Assembly: GCA_038255255.1 (NCBI GenBank)
Contig: JBBSLL010000037.1
Span: 1 to 26,818 of the forward strand
Direction: 5' to 3'
From: JBBQNY01 sp038255255
GTDB taxonomy: Bacteria; Pseudomonadota; Gammaproteobacteria; Xanthomonadales; Ahniellaceae
DNA: 26,818 nucleotides
The translations under genes and the position numbers were made by a program. A model generated the notes under the pieces. The model had not been told where the DNA came from. It ran no database searches and saw nothing but the letters and a program-made list of their open reading frames with translations. Below, piece by piece: positions 17,856 to 25,409 of the stretch. Every line of letters begins with the position of its first letter. Position 1 is the stretch's first letter.

Positions 17856-18956
17856 ATGAAAATCATGGCAACGCTGGCGGCGCTGGCATTGGCGATCGCG
17901 CTCGGAGTGGCCGCGCAGGCCCCGGCGCCGTCAGGGGCTCCAGTCGCCGCGACACCCGGCACTGCAGATCCAGCGGCATCGCAGGCGGTTCCGGCGACCG
18001 CGACACCCGGCGCTGCAGATCCGGCGGCGCCGCAGGTCGTTCCTGCGGCCGCGACCCCCGCAGCGCCAGGCGCTGCCGCCACGGCCATGGTGCCGGGCAC
18101 GCCGTCCGAGGCCGCGCTTGACGCGGCGCGCAGCGGCAGTGCGGAGCTCCTCGCGGCAAAGCCGGGCGACGACGAGGCCGGCGCTGCTGCAGCTGCACCC
18201 TGCGCCGCGTGCCACGGCCTGGATGGCAATTCCGTCGATCCGCTGTATCCCAGGCTGGCCGGGCAGAGCGAGTGGTTCATCGCGCGCCAGCTCCTGCTGT
18301 TCAAGACTGGTGTTCGCCAGAATGCGCTGATGCAGCCGTTCGCTGTACCCCTGACGCCTAAGCAGATGCGCGATCTCGGCGCCTACTTTTCGAAGCAGTC
18401 GGGCCGCTCGGGAATCGCGGATGAAGGGGTCGTCACCGCCGCCGGACCGCACCTCGGCAAGAAGCTGTACGTCGTGGGTGAACAGCTGTATCGCGGCGGC
18501 GACATGGCGCGCGGCATTCCTGCGTGCATGGCCTGCCACGGACCCACTGGGTCCGGCATTCCCGGCACGGCCTTTCCCCGGCTGACCGGGCAGCATGCGG
18601 GCTACGTCGAGCAACGCCTGGAGCGCTATCGTGCCGGCGAAATATACGGCGACCCGGAGGACAACCCGAACGCACCGATCATGCCCGCGGTCGCGAAGGA
18701 CCTGACGGATCTCGAGATCAGCGCGCTCGCAACCTACGTGGAAGGGCTGCACGCCTTCGATCCCAAGGCCTCGGTGGCCGCACTGACACCCAGCGCCGCC
18801 ACCATCAAGGAGCCTGACACCACCGCCGCCGCCACTACGGCGCCCGGCGCTGCGACGCAGGACTCCGCCGCGGCGCCCGGCCCAGGCGCCACTGCGAGTC
18901 CCAATGCGGCGCCGCAGGCTCCCGCCAGCACCGACGGGGGCGATCCTGCGAACTGA
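17856..18956 (+). CDS. Diheme cytochrome c4-like protein with Ala/Pro-rich extensions
   Basis: 366 residues, clearly longer than usual cytochrome c4 (about 200). A signal peptide (MKIMATLAALALAIALGVAAQA) is followed by an Ala/Pro/Thr linker (22-110) containing an imperfect tandem repeat (ATPGTADPAA..., ATPGAADPAA...). Two class I heme c domains follow: CAACH (116-120) with likely axial Met159 (NALMQPF), and CMACH (224-228) with likely Met276 (APIMPAVA). PRLAGQSEWFIARQL and PRLTGQHAGYVEQRL are the matching helices of each domain. A second Ala/Pro tail (about 308-366) ends the protein. Family role: periplasmic electron carrier between the bc1 complex and terminal oxidases. It precedes the two DsbA-like genes, as I recall from Xanthomonas. 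The extensions may be flexible tethers. Confidence 0.9.
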   Translation: MKIMATLAALALAIALGVAAQAPAPSGAPVAATPGTADPAASQAVPATATPGAADPAAPQVVPAAATPAAPGAAATAMVPGTPSEAALDAARSGSAELLAAKPGDDEAGAAAAAPCAACHGLDGNSVDPLYPRLAGQSEWFIARQLLLFKTGVRQNALMQPFAVPLTPKQMRDLGAYFSKQSGRSGIADEGVVTAAGPHLGKKLYVVGEQLYRGGDMARGIPACMACHGPTGSGIPGTAFPRLTGQHAGYVEQRLERYRAGEIYGDPEDNPNAPIMPAVAKDLTDLEISALATYVEGLHAFDPKASVAALTPSAATIKEPDTTAAATTAPGAATQDSAAAPGPGATASPNAAPQAPASTDGGDPAN

Positions 18957-19033
18957 CCGGAGAACTCCGCGGCATTCACGCGGTCTCAGACTGCCGACGT
19001 GGCAACCGCAACGTTAACCGGGGAATTGCACAC

Positions 19034-19771
19034 ATGATGCTTCGCCATGGGCTGATCGCCGCTTTGCTGGCTTGCGCCGCGCTGCTGACCGGTTGCAACC
19101 GCGAGGCGCCCGCGGTTGAGGCAACCGTGCCATCGGTTGCGCCTGCTTCGACTGTTGCGAATGCGAAGGGCGCGCCGAGAACCTTTGACGCGCTCGTCGT
19201 CGGCGTCGACTACGCGGTGATCGATGCCGCCCCGGAAATGCAGGGCAGCACGCCGATCGAAGTTGCGGAAGCGTTCTCGTACGCGTGCCCCCATTGCGCC
19301 GCATTCGAACCCAAGCTCACTGCCTGGCGTGCAGGACTGCCGGCCGACGTACGCTTCGAAGCGGTGCCCATGCCGCTCAATGAAGTGTGGACGGAGTTCG
19401 CCCGGAGTTACTACGCCGCCGTCGACCTCGGCATCATCGAGCGCACCCACGCCGCCCTGTTCGAGGCCCTCCATGCGAAGGGTGTGCGCATCGACAGCGC
19501 CGATGCGCTCATCCAGTGGTACGCGGATACGGCGGGTGTCGACGCCGCCGCCTTTCGCCAGGCCATGTACGCGCCAGGCACCGACGCGCGTATCGCGGGC
19601 GCGCAGTCACGCGCGGCGGGGTGGGGAATCGAGAGCACGCCGACGCTCATCATCGGCAATCGATATCGCGTAATGGGCTTCAGCGAGGCCGAGGGCGGCT
19701 TCGAGCGCACGCTGGCGGTGGCCGATGCCCTCATCGCAGCATTGCGAACCCAGGTCCAGGCCGATTCATGA
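19034..19771 (+). CDS. DsbA-family thiol:disulfide protein, lipoprotein
   Basis: 245 residues. The signal has lipobox LLTGC (Cys21), so it should be membrane-anchored, with a linker of about 40 residues. The thioredoxin-fold active site is CPHC (85-88) in EAFSYACPHC, the classical DsbA motif, and the cis-proline is Pro203 in ESTPTLIIG. The inserted helical domain lies between (about 120-190). It should introduce or isomerise disulfides in exported proteins. GGGGAA lies about nine bases before ATG 19034; a second ATG follows at 19037. It is followed 79 bp later by a second DsbA-like gene, suggesting duplication and specialisation. No dsbB is in the window. Confidence 0.9.
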   Translation: MMLRHGLIAALLACAALLTGCNREAPAVEATVPSVAPASTVANAKGAPRTFDALVVGVDYAVIDAAPEMQGSTPIEVAEAFSYACPHCAAFEPKLTAWRAGLPADVRFEAVPMPLNEVWTEFARSYYAAVDLGIIERTHAALFEALHAKGVRIDSADALIQWYADTAGVDAAAFRQAMYAPGTDARIAGAQSRAAGWGIESTPTLIIGNRYRVMGFSEAEGGFERTLAVADALIAALRTQVQADS

Positions 19772-19850
19772 GGCCCGCGCAGCGCGGATTCAGTCCGGGC
19801 TGTGCACAATTCACACCAGAATTCCACTGCGCATACCCGGAGCCAATGCA

Positions 19851-20510
19851 ATGAAAAAAGTAATCACGTTTCTGCTGGTCGGGATGTTGATGGCCCCCGT
19901 CGCCATCGCGCAGAACATGGTGGAGCGTTTCTCCGCCGGCCAGCATTATTTTCCGATCACGCCGCCCGTTCCATCCACCGCTCCCGCGGGCAAGGTGGAA
20001 GTGGTTGAAGCGTTCTCATACGCATGCGTGCACTGTGCGCACTTCAACCCGAGCGTGGAGAAGTGGAAGAAGACCAAGCCCGCTTCCACGCAACTGGTGC
20101 TGATGCCCGTGGTGTTCAATCCGAGCTGGGAAGCGCTGGCGCGCGGCTTCTACGCGGCCGAGGCACTCGGGGCGCTGCCGCGCACGCATGAAAAAATGTT
20201 CAATGCGATCTTCGTCGAGAAGAAGCAGTTCCGCACGCTCGAGGACATCGCCAAGTGGTATGCCGGGCATGGTGTCGATGAAAAGAAGTTCCTCGCCACC
20301 GCCAAGTCGTTCGCGGTCAACGCGAAAATCAAGCGCGCCACCGACCTCGTGCAGCGCTTCCAGGTCGACGGCACCCCGACCGTGATCGTGGCGGGCAAGT
20401 ACCGCATCACCGGCGCCTCGGCCGGCGACTACGACACGCTCTGGCAGATCGTGGATTACCTGGTCGCGCGGGAACTCGCGACGAAGCCGGCCGCCACGGC
20501 CAAGAGGTAA
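19851..20510 (+). CDS. dsbA: Periplasmic DsbA-like thiol:disulfide interchange protein, CVHC active site
   Basis: 219 residues with a cleavable signal (MKKVITFLLVGMLMAPVAIAQ, cleavage near 20-21). ATG 19851 has GGAG upstream; the frame is open back to 19725 without signal-like sequence. The active site is CVHC (59-62) in EAFSYACVHC, with cis-Pro176 in DGTPTVIVAG. CVHC is less common than CPHC; the dipeptide between the cysteines tunes redox potential in DsbA, so this paralogue probably differs in oxidising power from the lipoprotein upstream. The helical insert spans about 95-165. Spacing to the next gene is 17 bp, so the two are probably cotranscribed. Confidence 0.91.
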   Translation: MKKVITFLLVGMLMAPVAIAQNMVERFSAGQHYFPITPPVPSTAPAGKVEVVEAFSYACVHCAHFNPSVEKWKKTKPASTQLVLMPVVFNPSWEALARGFYAAEALGALPRTHEKMFNAIFVEKKQFRTLEDIAKWYAGHGVDEKKFLATAKSFAVNAKIKRATDLVQRFQVDGTPTVIVAGKYRITGASAGDYDTLWQIVDYLVARELATKPAATAKR

Positions 20511-20527
20511 TCGGCCCGGGGGCGACC

Positions 20528-21376
20528 ATGGAAGGCAGCGCTCCGACCAGGCCCACGCGAGGGCCTGGATCGGCGGGCAGCGCGCCCGCACGCAAGGTCG
20601 CGAGGCGTCTGCGGCTGGCCAGCTTCAACATCCAGGCGGGTGCGAGCGTCCGCAACTTTCGCGAGTATGTGACCCGCGGCTGGCAGCACGTGTTGCCGCA
20701 CCACACCAAACGCACCAACCTGGGGCTCATCGCCGACGCGCTGGTGCCGTTCGACATCGTTGGATTGCAGGAAGCCGACGGGGGCAGCCTGCGCTCGAGC
20801 TTCAACAACCAGACCGAGACGCTGGCCGAAGCCGCGGAGTTTCCGTTCTGGACGCACCAGTCCAACCGTCGCATGGCCGGCGTGGCAGAGTCGAGCAACG
20901 GCGTACTGTCCAGGCTCGAACCCACGGCGGTCTATGACCACAAGTTGCCGGGCCGCATCGGCGGGCGCGGCGTGTTGGAAGTCCGCTACGGCAACGTGAC
21001 CCACGGACTGCACGTATTCGTGGCGCACCTCTCCCTGACACCAGCCGCCCGGCGTATCCAGCTGGGATTCATCGCGGAGCTTCTGGAAGCCGCACCGAAC
21101 GCAGTGCTGATGGGTGACCTCAACTGCACTGCGGACAGCCCCGAGATGTGCTGGCTGCTGGACCACAGCGCGCTCACGTTTCCCGCCGGCACGGCCCCGC
21201 TGACATTTCCGAGCTGGCAGCCGCAGCGCGCCATCGACCACATCCTCGTGTCACCCAACCTCAGGCCCCGCAAACTCCGGGCCCTGCCGATCGATGTCTC
21301 GGATCACCTGCCGCTCGCGGTCGACATCCTGCTGCCCGCGCGCTGCTCGATCGACGCGACGGGCGTGTCCTGCTGA
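20528..21376 (+). CDS. Endonuclease/exonuclease/phosphatase (EEP) family protein
   Basis: 282 residues with no signal peptide. Metal-dependent hydrolase motifs are complete: Asn34 (ASFNIQ), Glu82 (LQEAD), His167 (VAHLSL), Asp197/Asn199 (GDLNC), Asp237-His238 (RAIDHILV) and Asp259-His260 (SDHLPL). The fold is shared by DNase I-like nucleases, inositol phosphatases and sphingomyelinases, so the substrate cannot be fixed; nucleic acid or phosphodiester hydrolysis is expected. ATG 20528 has GGGGG close upstream and lies 17 bp after dsbA. Residues 1-28 are a basic, Pro/Arg-rich extension. The last 73 bp overlap the convergent TauE gene. Confidence 0.9.
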   Translation: MEGSAPTRPTRGPGSAGSAPARKVARRLRLASFNIQAGASVRNFREYVTRGWQHVLPHHTKRTNLGLIADALVPFDIVGLQEADGGSLRSSFNNQTETLAEAAEFPFWTHQSNRRMAGVAESSNGVLSRLEPTAVYDHKLPGRIGGRGVLEVRYGNVTHGLHVFVAHLSLTPAARRIQLGFIAELLEAAPNAVLMGDLNCTADSPEMCWLLDHSALTFPAGTAPLTFPSWQPQRAIDHILVSPNLRPRKLRALPIDVSDHLPLAVDILLPARCSIDATGVSC

Positions 21377-22185
21377 GATTCCCGCACCGGCGCAAACCAG
21401 ATAAGCACGGCCATCGCGACGAGGAAGAAGGCGAACAGGCGTTGGAGTTGATGGCCTTGCAGCCGGTGCGCGATACGCGCACCGAGCGGCGCAGTGAGCA
21501 CACTCGCGAGCGCGAGCAGCAAGGCGCCGGGCCAGTAGAGATAACCGATGAAGCCGGCCCCGAGCGCCTTCGCGGGCACCAGATTCGCGTAGCCCGCCGC
21601 ACTCGCGACGCCGATGAAGAATCCGCACACCGCGGACGTGCCCACCGCGTGCAGTGCACGCGCGCCGCGTGCGATCAGGAGCGGTACCGTGAGACTTCCT
21701 CCGCCGATTCCCACCAGCGCGGAGACCGCACCGATCACCACGGCGGCCGCGCTGAGCAGCGGGCCCCGGGGCTCGACGCGGACATCTGATCCGCGATCCT
21801 CGCGTCGGCCGCGCCAGAGTTGCCAGGCCGCAAACAGGCAGAACGCGGCGACGAAGGCGCGCAGTGCACTGCCATCCATCCAGCCGGCAACGAAGGCTCC
21901 ACCCCATCCCCCCAGCAACATGCCCGGCACCAGCCAGACAACGCTATGCCAGAGCACGGCGCCCCGGCGATGGTGGGCGCTACCCGAAGAGACTGCGGTC
22001 AGCACGATGCTCGCGAGAGACGTGGCGAGCGCAACGTGCATTGCGGCAACCGCGGGGACGCCCTGCAGCGGCAGCAGCCATACCAGCGCCGCCACGATGA
22101 CGAGCCCGCCTCCCACGCCGAGCAGACCCGCGAGCAGCCCCGCGGCCGCGCCGATTATCGGATAACACCACCACAGTTCAGGCAC
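21304..22185 (-). CDS. TauE/SafE (TSUP) family sulfite/sulfonate permease
   Basis: 293 residues from GTG 22185. About eight transmembrane helices in two repeats, each starting with the family signature: AAGLLAGLLGVGGGLVIV near the N-terminus and AVSALVGIGGGSLTVPLLI in the second half. The family moves sulfur-containing organic anions or sulfite across the inner membrane; the substrate here is unknown. An in-frame TTG at 22230 would add 15 residues, but would start at the same base as a possible divergent gene start and has no good ribosome site. The C-terminal 40 residues after FAPVRE are hydrophilic and lie in or near the overlap with the EEP gene, suggesting a stop-codon extension. It is divergent from the lytic transglycosylase. 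Confidence 0.88.
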   Translation of the reverse strand: MPELWWCYPIIGAAAGLLAGLLGVGGGLVIVAALVWLLPLQGVPAVAAMHVALATSLASIVLTAVSSGSAHHRRGAVLWHSVVWLVPGMLLGGWGGAFVAGWMDGSALRAFVAAFCLFAAWQLWRGRREDRGSDVRVEPRGPLLSAAAVVIGAVSALVGIGGGSLTVPLLIARGARALHAVGTSAVCGFFIGVASAAGYANLVPAKALGAGFIGYLYWPGALLLALASVLTAPLGARIAHRLQGHQLQRLFAFFLVAMAVLIWFAPVRESQQDTPVASIEQRAGSRMSTASGR

Positions 22186-22215
22186 GCGTGTCCAAAGTAG
22201 ATCAAGGCCATCCTC

Positions 22216-22221
22216 TAGAAT
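22216..22221 (+). promoter_or_regulatory. Possible -10 box (TAGAAT) for the lytic transglycosylase gene
   Basis: TAGAAT lies in the divergent gap between the TauE and lytic transglycosylase genes. No convincing -35 box is seen about 17 bp upstream. Transcription from here would start near 22228, giving a leader of roughly 180 nt before the signal peptide coding sequence, and that leader would contain the hairpin element. Confidence 0.3.
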
Positions 22222-22229
22222 GGCGCGCA

Positions 22230-24404
22230 ATGAAAAATTCCGCTCGCTTTGTTTTTCCGCGCTCCACCGACTCTCCGTTCGTAGTGAGCCTGTCGAATGC
22301 TGTCGTGCAAGACGCCCAGGTCTTGCGTCTGGAAGCGGTAGGCCACCACCTCCGGGTGAAGCCTCTTATCCTGCGGTGGCGGCCTACCGCTCCCAGACGC
22401 CGTGGACGGCATGATCGCTCGTTCCATCAACGCCGAGCGACTTCTCTCTTGCTGGCGCTGGCGCTGGCCCTGCTCCTCGCCACCACAAGCGCTGCAGCCA
22501 AACCCTCGGCAGCGGATCGCCAGCTCTTCGCCGACCTGGAGCGCGCCGCGCGCGCGGACCCCGAAGGCAACTGGCGCCTTCGGGCGGAGCCGTTGCGCGA
22601 CTATCCGCTCTGGCCGTACGTCGAGTACGCCGCACTTTCCGCGCGACCGCGGTCGACGCCTGCGGACCAGGTGCGTGCGTTCGTTTCGATGCGCGCCGAT
22701 TCGCCTCTCGCCATGCGCTTGCGCCGCGCCATGCTCGATACCTGGGTTGAGCAGAAGCGCTGGGAGGACGTGCTGAGCCTCGACCATCCCGAGCTGGGCG
22801 AACGCGGCGACTGCCACGTGTATGCCGCGGCCATCGCGCGTGACCAGGTCAACGACGCGCTGGCCCAGCGCATGCTCGACACTTGGGCGCAACCGCAAGC
22901 GCTGTCGCGCGCGTGCGAGCCGATGCAGCGCTGGCTCGACCGCGGCCAGCGCATCACGCAGGACCGCGTTGAAGCACGCGTCGCCGCGGCGCAGGAAGCG
23001 GGCAATGCGGCGTTGCTCGCGCAACTCGCCGCGCGCCTCCCATCACCGCGATCCCAGGAAATGGCGCGCATCGCACGTGCCATGCAGAGCCCCGCTGCGG
23101 AACTCGCCGGCGCCACCAGCTGGAGCGACACCGAGGCCAACAGGATCGCTGTGGGCCACGGCATCGCCGTGCTCGCCAAACGCGACAGCGCGGCCGCCAT
23201 TGCTCTGTGGCAGCGGCTTGAGCCGGTCTTCAAATGGCGCGACGCGGAGCGCGGCCCGGCGCTTGCGGGCATCGCGCTCTGGCGCGCGGCCAGTTACCTC
23301 CCGGATGCCGCAACGTGGCTGGCCCGTGTGCCGGAAGTGTCGCGCACCGAACAGCTGCGCGAGTGGCAGGTGCGCGAGGCGCAGTCGCGTGGCGATCACA
23401 AGGCAACCGTTTCCGCTTACAACGCCATGACGGAGGCGCAGCGGGGCGACTCGCGCTTCCGCTACGCCCATGCGCGCGCACTCGATCTCGACGGGCAACG
23501 CGAGGCGTCGCGCGCGGCGTATGCGAGCCTTGCGGGTGAGCCGACGTACCATGGCTTCCTGGCGGCCGATCATGCCGGCGTCGACTACCGGCTGTGCCCG
23601 CTCGACGCGCCTGCCGATGAAGACTCGAAGCGCGCAGTGGCCACGCTCCCCGGCCTCGTCCGCGCTTTCGAGCTGCGTGCGATCGGCCGGCACGCCGACG
23701 CGCGTTCCGAGTTCGACTTCGCGCTGCGCAACACCGATGCCGATGTGCGGCGCACTGCGGTGGCGAGCGCCATCGCGCGCGCGTGGTACGACCGCGGCCC
23801 CTTCACTCTGACGGCTGGCGAAGACCTTCGTTACTACGCGCTGCGTTTTCCGCTGCCCGAGCGCGAACTGCTCACCGAGCAGGCACGCGGGCGCGGCATC
23901 GATCTCGCATGGGTCTACAGTCTCATCCGCGCGGAAAGTGCCTGGATTGCCGACGCCGTCTCGCACGCCAACGCGCATGGCCTGATGCAGCTGTTGCCCG
24001 GCACCGCGCAGAGCGTTGCGAGCCGCCAGAAGATTCCTTATCCGGGAGTGGGGGCGCTGACGCACCAGCCGCGGCTCAACCTCATGCTCGGCACGCACCA
24101 CATCGCCGACGAACTCGCACGATTCAACAACAGGCCATGGCTCGCGACGGCGGCTTACAACGCCGGCCCCGCGCCAGTGAAACGCTGGCTCAAGCAACGG
24201 CCCGGCCTGCCGAACGATCTCTGGATCGAGACGATTCCGTACAAGGAAACCCGCGAATACGTGAGCCGGGTGATGGCCTTCAGCGTGATCCACGACTGGC
24301 GGCTCACGCGCACCGCGATGCCGGTTTCCGCACGCGTCGGGCTCGCGCAGGCGGCGGCTCCGCGGAAGACGGTTTCGTGTGCAGCCGCGCGGAGCGCACA
24401 GTAG
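22230..24404 (+). CDS. slt: Soluble lytic murein transglycosylase (Slt70-like); N-terminus uncertain
   Basis: The catalytic C-terminal SLT domain is clear: Glu569 in LIRAESAW, then HANAHGLMQLLPGTA, QPRLNLMLGTHHI and ATAAYNAGPAPVKRWL (numbered from ATG 22230). The preceding Ala/Arg-rich region forms the helical superstructure of Slt70. It cleaves peptidoglycan glycan strands in the periplasm to 1,6-anhydro-muropeptides. The frame is open from 22230, but the first 60-70 codons read through repeats and look non-coding; the true signal core (SLLLALALALLLATTSAAA) starts near 22446. An ATG at 22411 would give the ideal start MIARSINAER but is out of frame by two bases at TTCTCTCTT (22442-22450). 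Either the gene has an N-terminal extension, or a 2-nt indel (real or sequencing error) separates the start from the body. Confidence 0.85.
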   Translation: MKNSARFVFPRSTDSPFVVSLSNAVVQDAQVLRLEAVGHHLRVKPLILRWRPTAPRRRGRHDRSFHQRRATSLLLALALALLLATTSAAAKPSAADRQLFADLERAARADPEGNWRLRAEPLRDYPLWPYVEYAALSARPRSTPADQVRAFVSMRADSPLAMRLRRAMLDTWVEQKRWEDVLSLDHPELGERGDCHVYAAAIARDQVNDALAQRMLDTWAQPQALSRACEPMQRWLDRGQRITQDRVEARVAAAQEAGNAALLAQLAARLPSPRSQEMARIARAMQSPAAELAGATSWSDTEANRIAVGHGIAVLAKRDSAAAIALWQRLEPVFKWRDAERGPALAGIALWRAASYLPDAATWLARVPEVSRTEQLREWQVREAQSRGDHKATVSAYNAMTEAQRGDSRFRYAHARALDLDGQREASRAAYASLAGEPTYHGFLAADHAGVDYRLCPLDAPADEDSKRAVATLPGLVRAFELRAIGRHADARSEFDFALRNTDADVRRTAVASAIARAWYDRGPFTLTAGEDLRYYALRFPLPERELLTEQARGRGIDLAWVYSLIRAESAWIADAVSHANAHGLMQLLPGTAQSVASRQKIPYPGVGALTHQPRLNLMLGTHHIADELARFNNRPWLATAAYNAGPAPVKRWLKQRPGLPNDLWIETIPYKETREYVSRVMAFSVIHDWRLTRTAMPVSARVGLAQAAAPRKTVSCAAARSAQ
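22275..22297. repeat. Short repeat resembling a widespread proteobacterial intergenic repeat
   Basis: CCGTTCGTAGTGAGCC followed by TGTCGAA resembles the dispersed intergenic repeat often mistranslated as (F)VVSLSN or ALSLSKG in proteobacterial genomes. Identification is from memory; only one copy is in the window. Its presence argues that 22230-22410 is not genuine coding sequence. Confidence 0.4.
22327..22398 (+). repeat. Conserved-loop hairpin element, copy 3 (forward)
   Basis: Arms 22327-22350 (GTCTGGAAGCGG...) and 22375-22398 (...CCGCTCCCAGAC) pair over 24 bp with two mismatches; pairing continues two bases outward (GC/GC). The loop 22351-22374 begins TCCGGGTGAAGCC and ends TCTTATCCTGC, one base different from copy 1. 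The stem sequence is close to copy 2. It lies between the putative promoter and the signal peptide of the lytic transglycosylase gene. Confidence 0.88.
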
Positions 24405-24445
24405 CCCGATCCGCATCGAACAATCCACGCAACCGGAGATGCCCG

Positions 24446-24847
24446 ATGACCATCACGCCCCTGTATGCAGGCATCCTTGCACTGCTCTATTTCGCTCTCA
24501 GCTATCGCGTCGTCCAGATGCGCGGCCGCGGCCAGCCGAGCCTCGGCGATGGCGGTGATCTGGCCCTGCTCCGCCGCGTCCGCGGGCACGCCAACTTCGC
24601 GGAATACGTGCCGCTGATCCTGCTCATGATCGGTCTGCTCGAACTCGGCGGCTTCCAGGCATACCTGCTGCACGCGCTCGGCACCACGCTGGTCGTGGCG
24701 CGCCTGCTGCATGGTTATGCGCTGTCCTACACCGACTCCTTCAAGTTTGGTCGCTTCTGGGGTACGGCGTTGACCTTCCTGTTGCTCGTCGTGTGCGGCG
24801 CGCTTTGCTTGTATCAGGGGCTGCGCCCTTACATCGACGCATCATGA
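24446..24847 (+). CDS. MAPEG-family inner-membrane protein
   Basis: 133 residues with four predicted transmembrane helices (about 5-22, 54-72, 75-92, 105-125). The family signature is RRVRGHANFAEYVPL (43-57), corresponding to the R-x-x-N-x-x-E-Y-x-P motif that binds glutathione in eukaryotic members such as microsomal GST. Bacterial homologues are poorly characterised; a glutathione-dependent role is inferred. ATG 24446 has GGAG about eight bases upstream, 41 bp after slt, so cotranscription is likely. Confidence 0.85.
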   Translation: MTITPLYAGILALLYFALSYRVVQMRGRGQPSLGDGGDLALLRRVRGHANFAEYVPLILLMIGLLELGGFQAYLLHALGTTLVVARLLHGYALSYTDSFKFGRFWGTALTFLLLVVCGALCLYQGLRPYIDAS

Positions 24848-24899
24848 AGTCGCGCATGGCGCGGGAACCTCCGCAGCGCCCCGATGCGCGAGTGGCAAA

Positions 24900-25235
24900 G
24901 TGACCGCCAAGCGCGACGCTTCGGTCCGGCAACTCGTCCAGCTGTTCCTGCCCGTGCGCGACAACCAGGGGAGCGCGTTTCCCAAGGCGGCCTTCGACCA
25001 GGTGCGGAAAGAACTCACCGATCAGTTCGGTGGAGTCACCGCCTTCGCACGCGCCCCGGCAGTGGGGTTGTGGGACGACGACGACGGTGACGTCCAGCGG
25101 GACGACGTCGTCCTCTTCGAGGTGATGGCAGACGACATCGATCGCCAGTGGTGGCGAACTTACGGCGACCAGCTCAAGCTGCGCTTCCGTCAGGAGGAAA
25201 TCCTGATTCGTGCAACTGCCGTAGAGCGCCTCTGA
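24900..25235 (+). CDS. Conserved hypothetical protein, 111 aa
   Basis: No signal peptide or membrane segment. The pattern VRQLVQLFLPVRDNQGSAFP, then ELTDQFGGVTAFARAPAVGLW and DDVVLFEVMADDIDRQWW, suggests a small alpha/beta (possibly ferredoxin-like) fold. I recall short proteins with these phrases in several proteobacteria, without assigned function. The start is GTG 24900 with a weak ribosome site, 52 bp after the MAPEG gene on the same strand; coding is supported by the conserved-looking amphipathic pattern and by a normal operon position. Confidence 0.65.
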   Translation: MTAKRDASVRQLVQLFLPVRDNQGSAFPKAAFDQVRKELTDQFGGVTAFARAPAVGLWDDDDGDVQRDDVVLFEVMADDIDRQWWRTYGDQLKLRFRQEEILIRATAVERL

Positions 25236-25380
25236 TTCCGCATCAATCGGCAAGCCGGACCGTCGGACCGTCAACCTCGAAGCCGGAAAGCGCTTCGACG
25301 ATCACCTCGCGACGTTCAGCGCATGACTCGGGGACATGCATGGATCGCTAATCCTCTGATGTCAGGAACTTGCACGCTTG

Positions 25381-25409
25381 GGCTTCGCCGGTTTTGCCGG
25401 CGCTCCTAC
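25381..25409 (-). repeat. GTAG-type REP hairpin at the end of the beta-helix gene
   Basis: On the minus strand the unit reads GTAGGAG, then stem CGCCGG, loop CAAAA, CCGGCG and AAGCC. This is a REP family different from that at 9834-9896 but with the same GTAG head. The TAG (25408-25406) is the stop codon of the beta-helix gene. It lies between convergent genes and may aid termination or mRNA stability. Confidence 0.78.
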
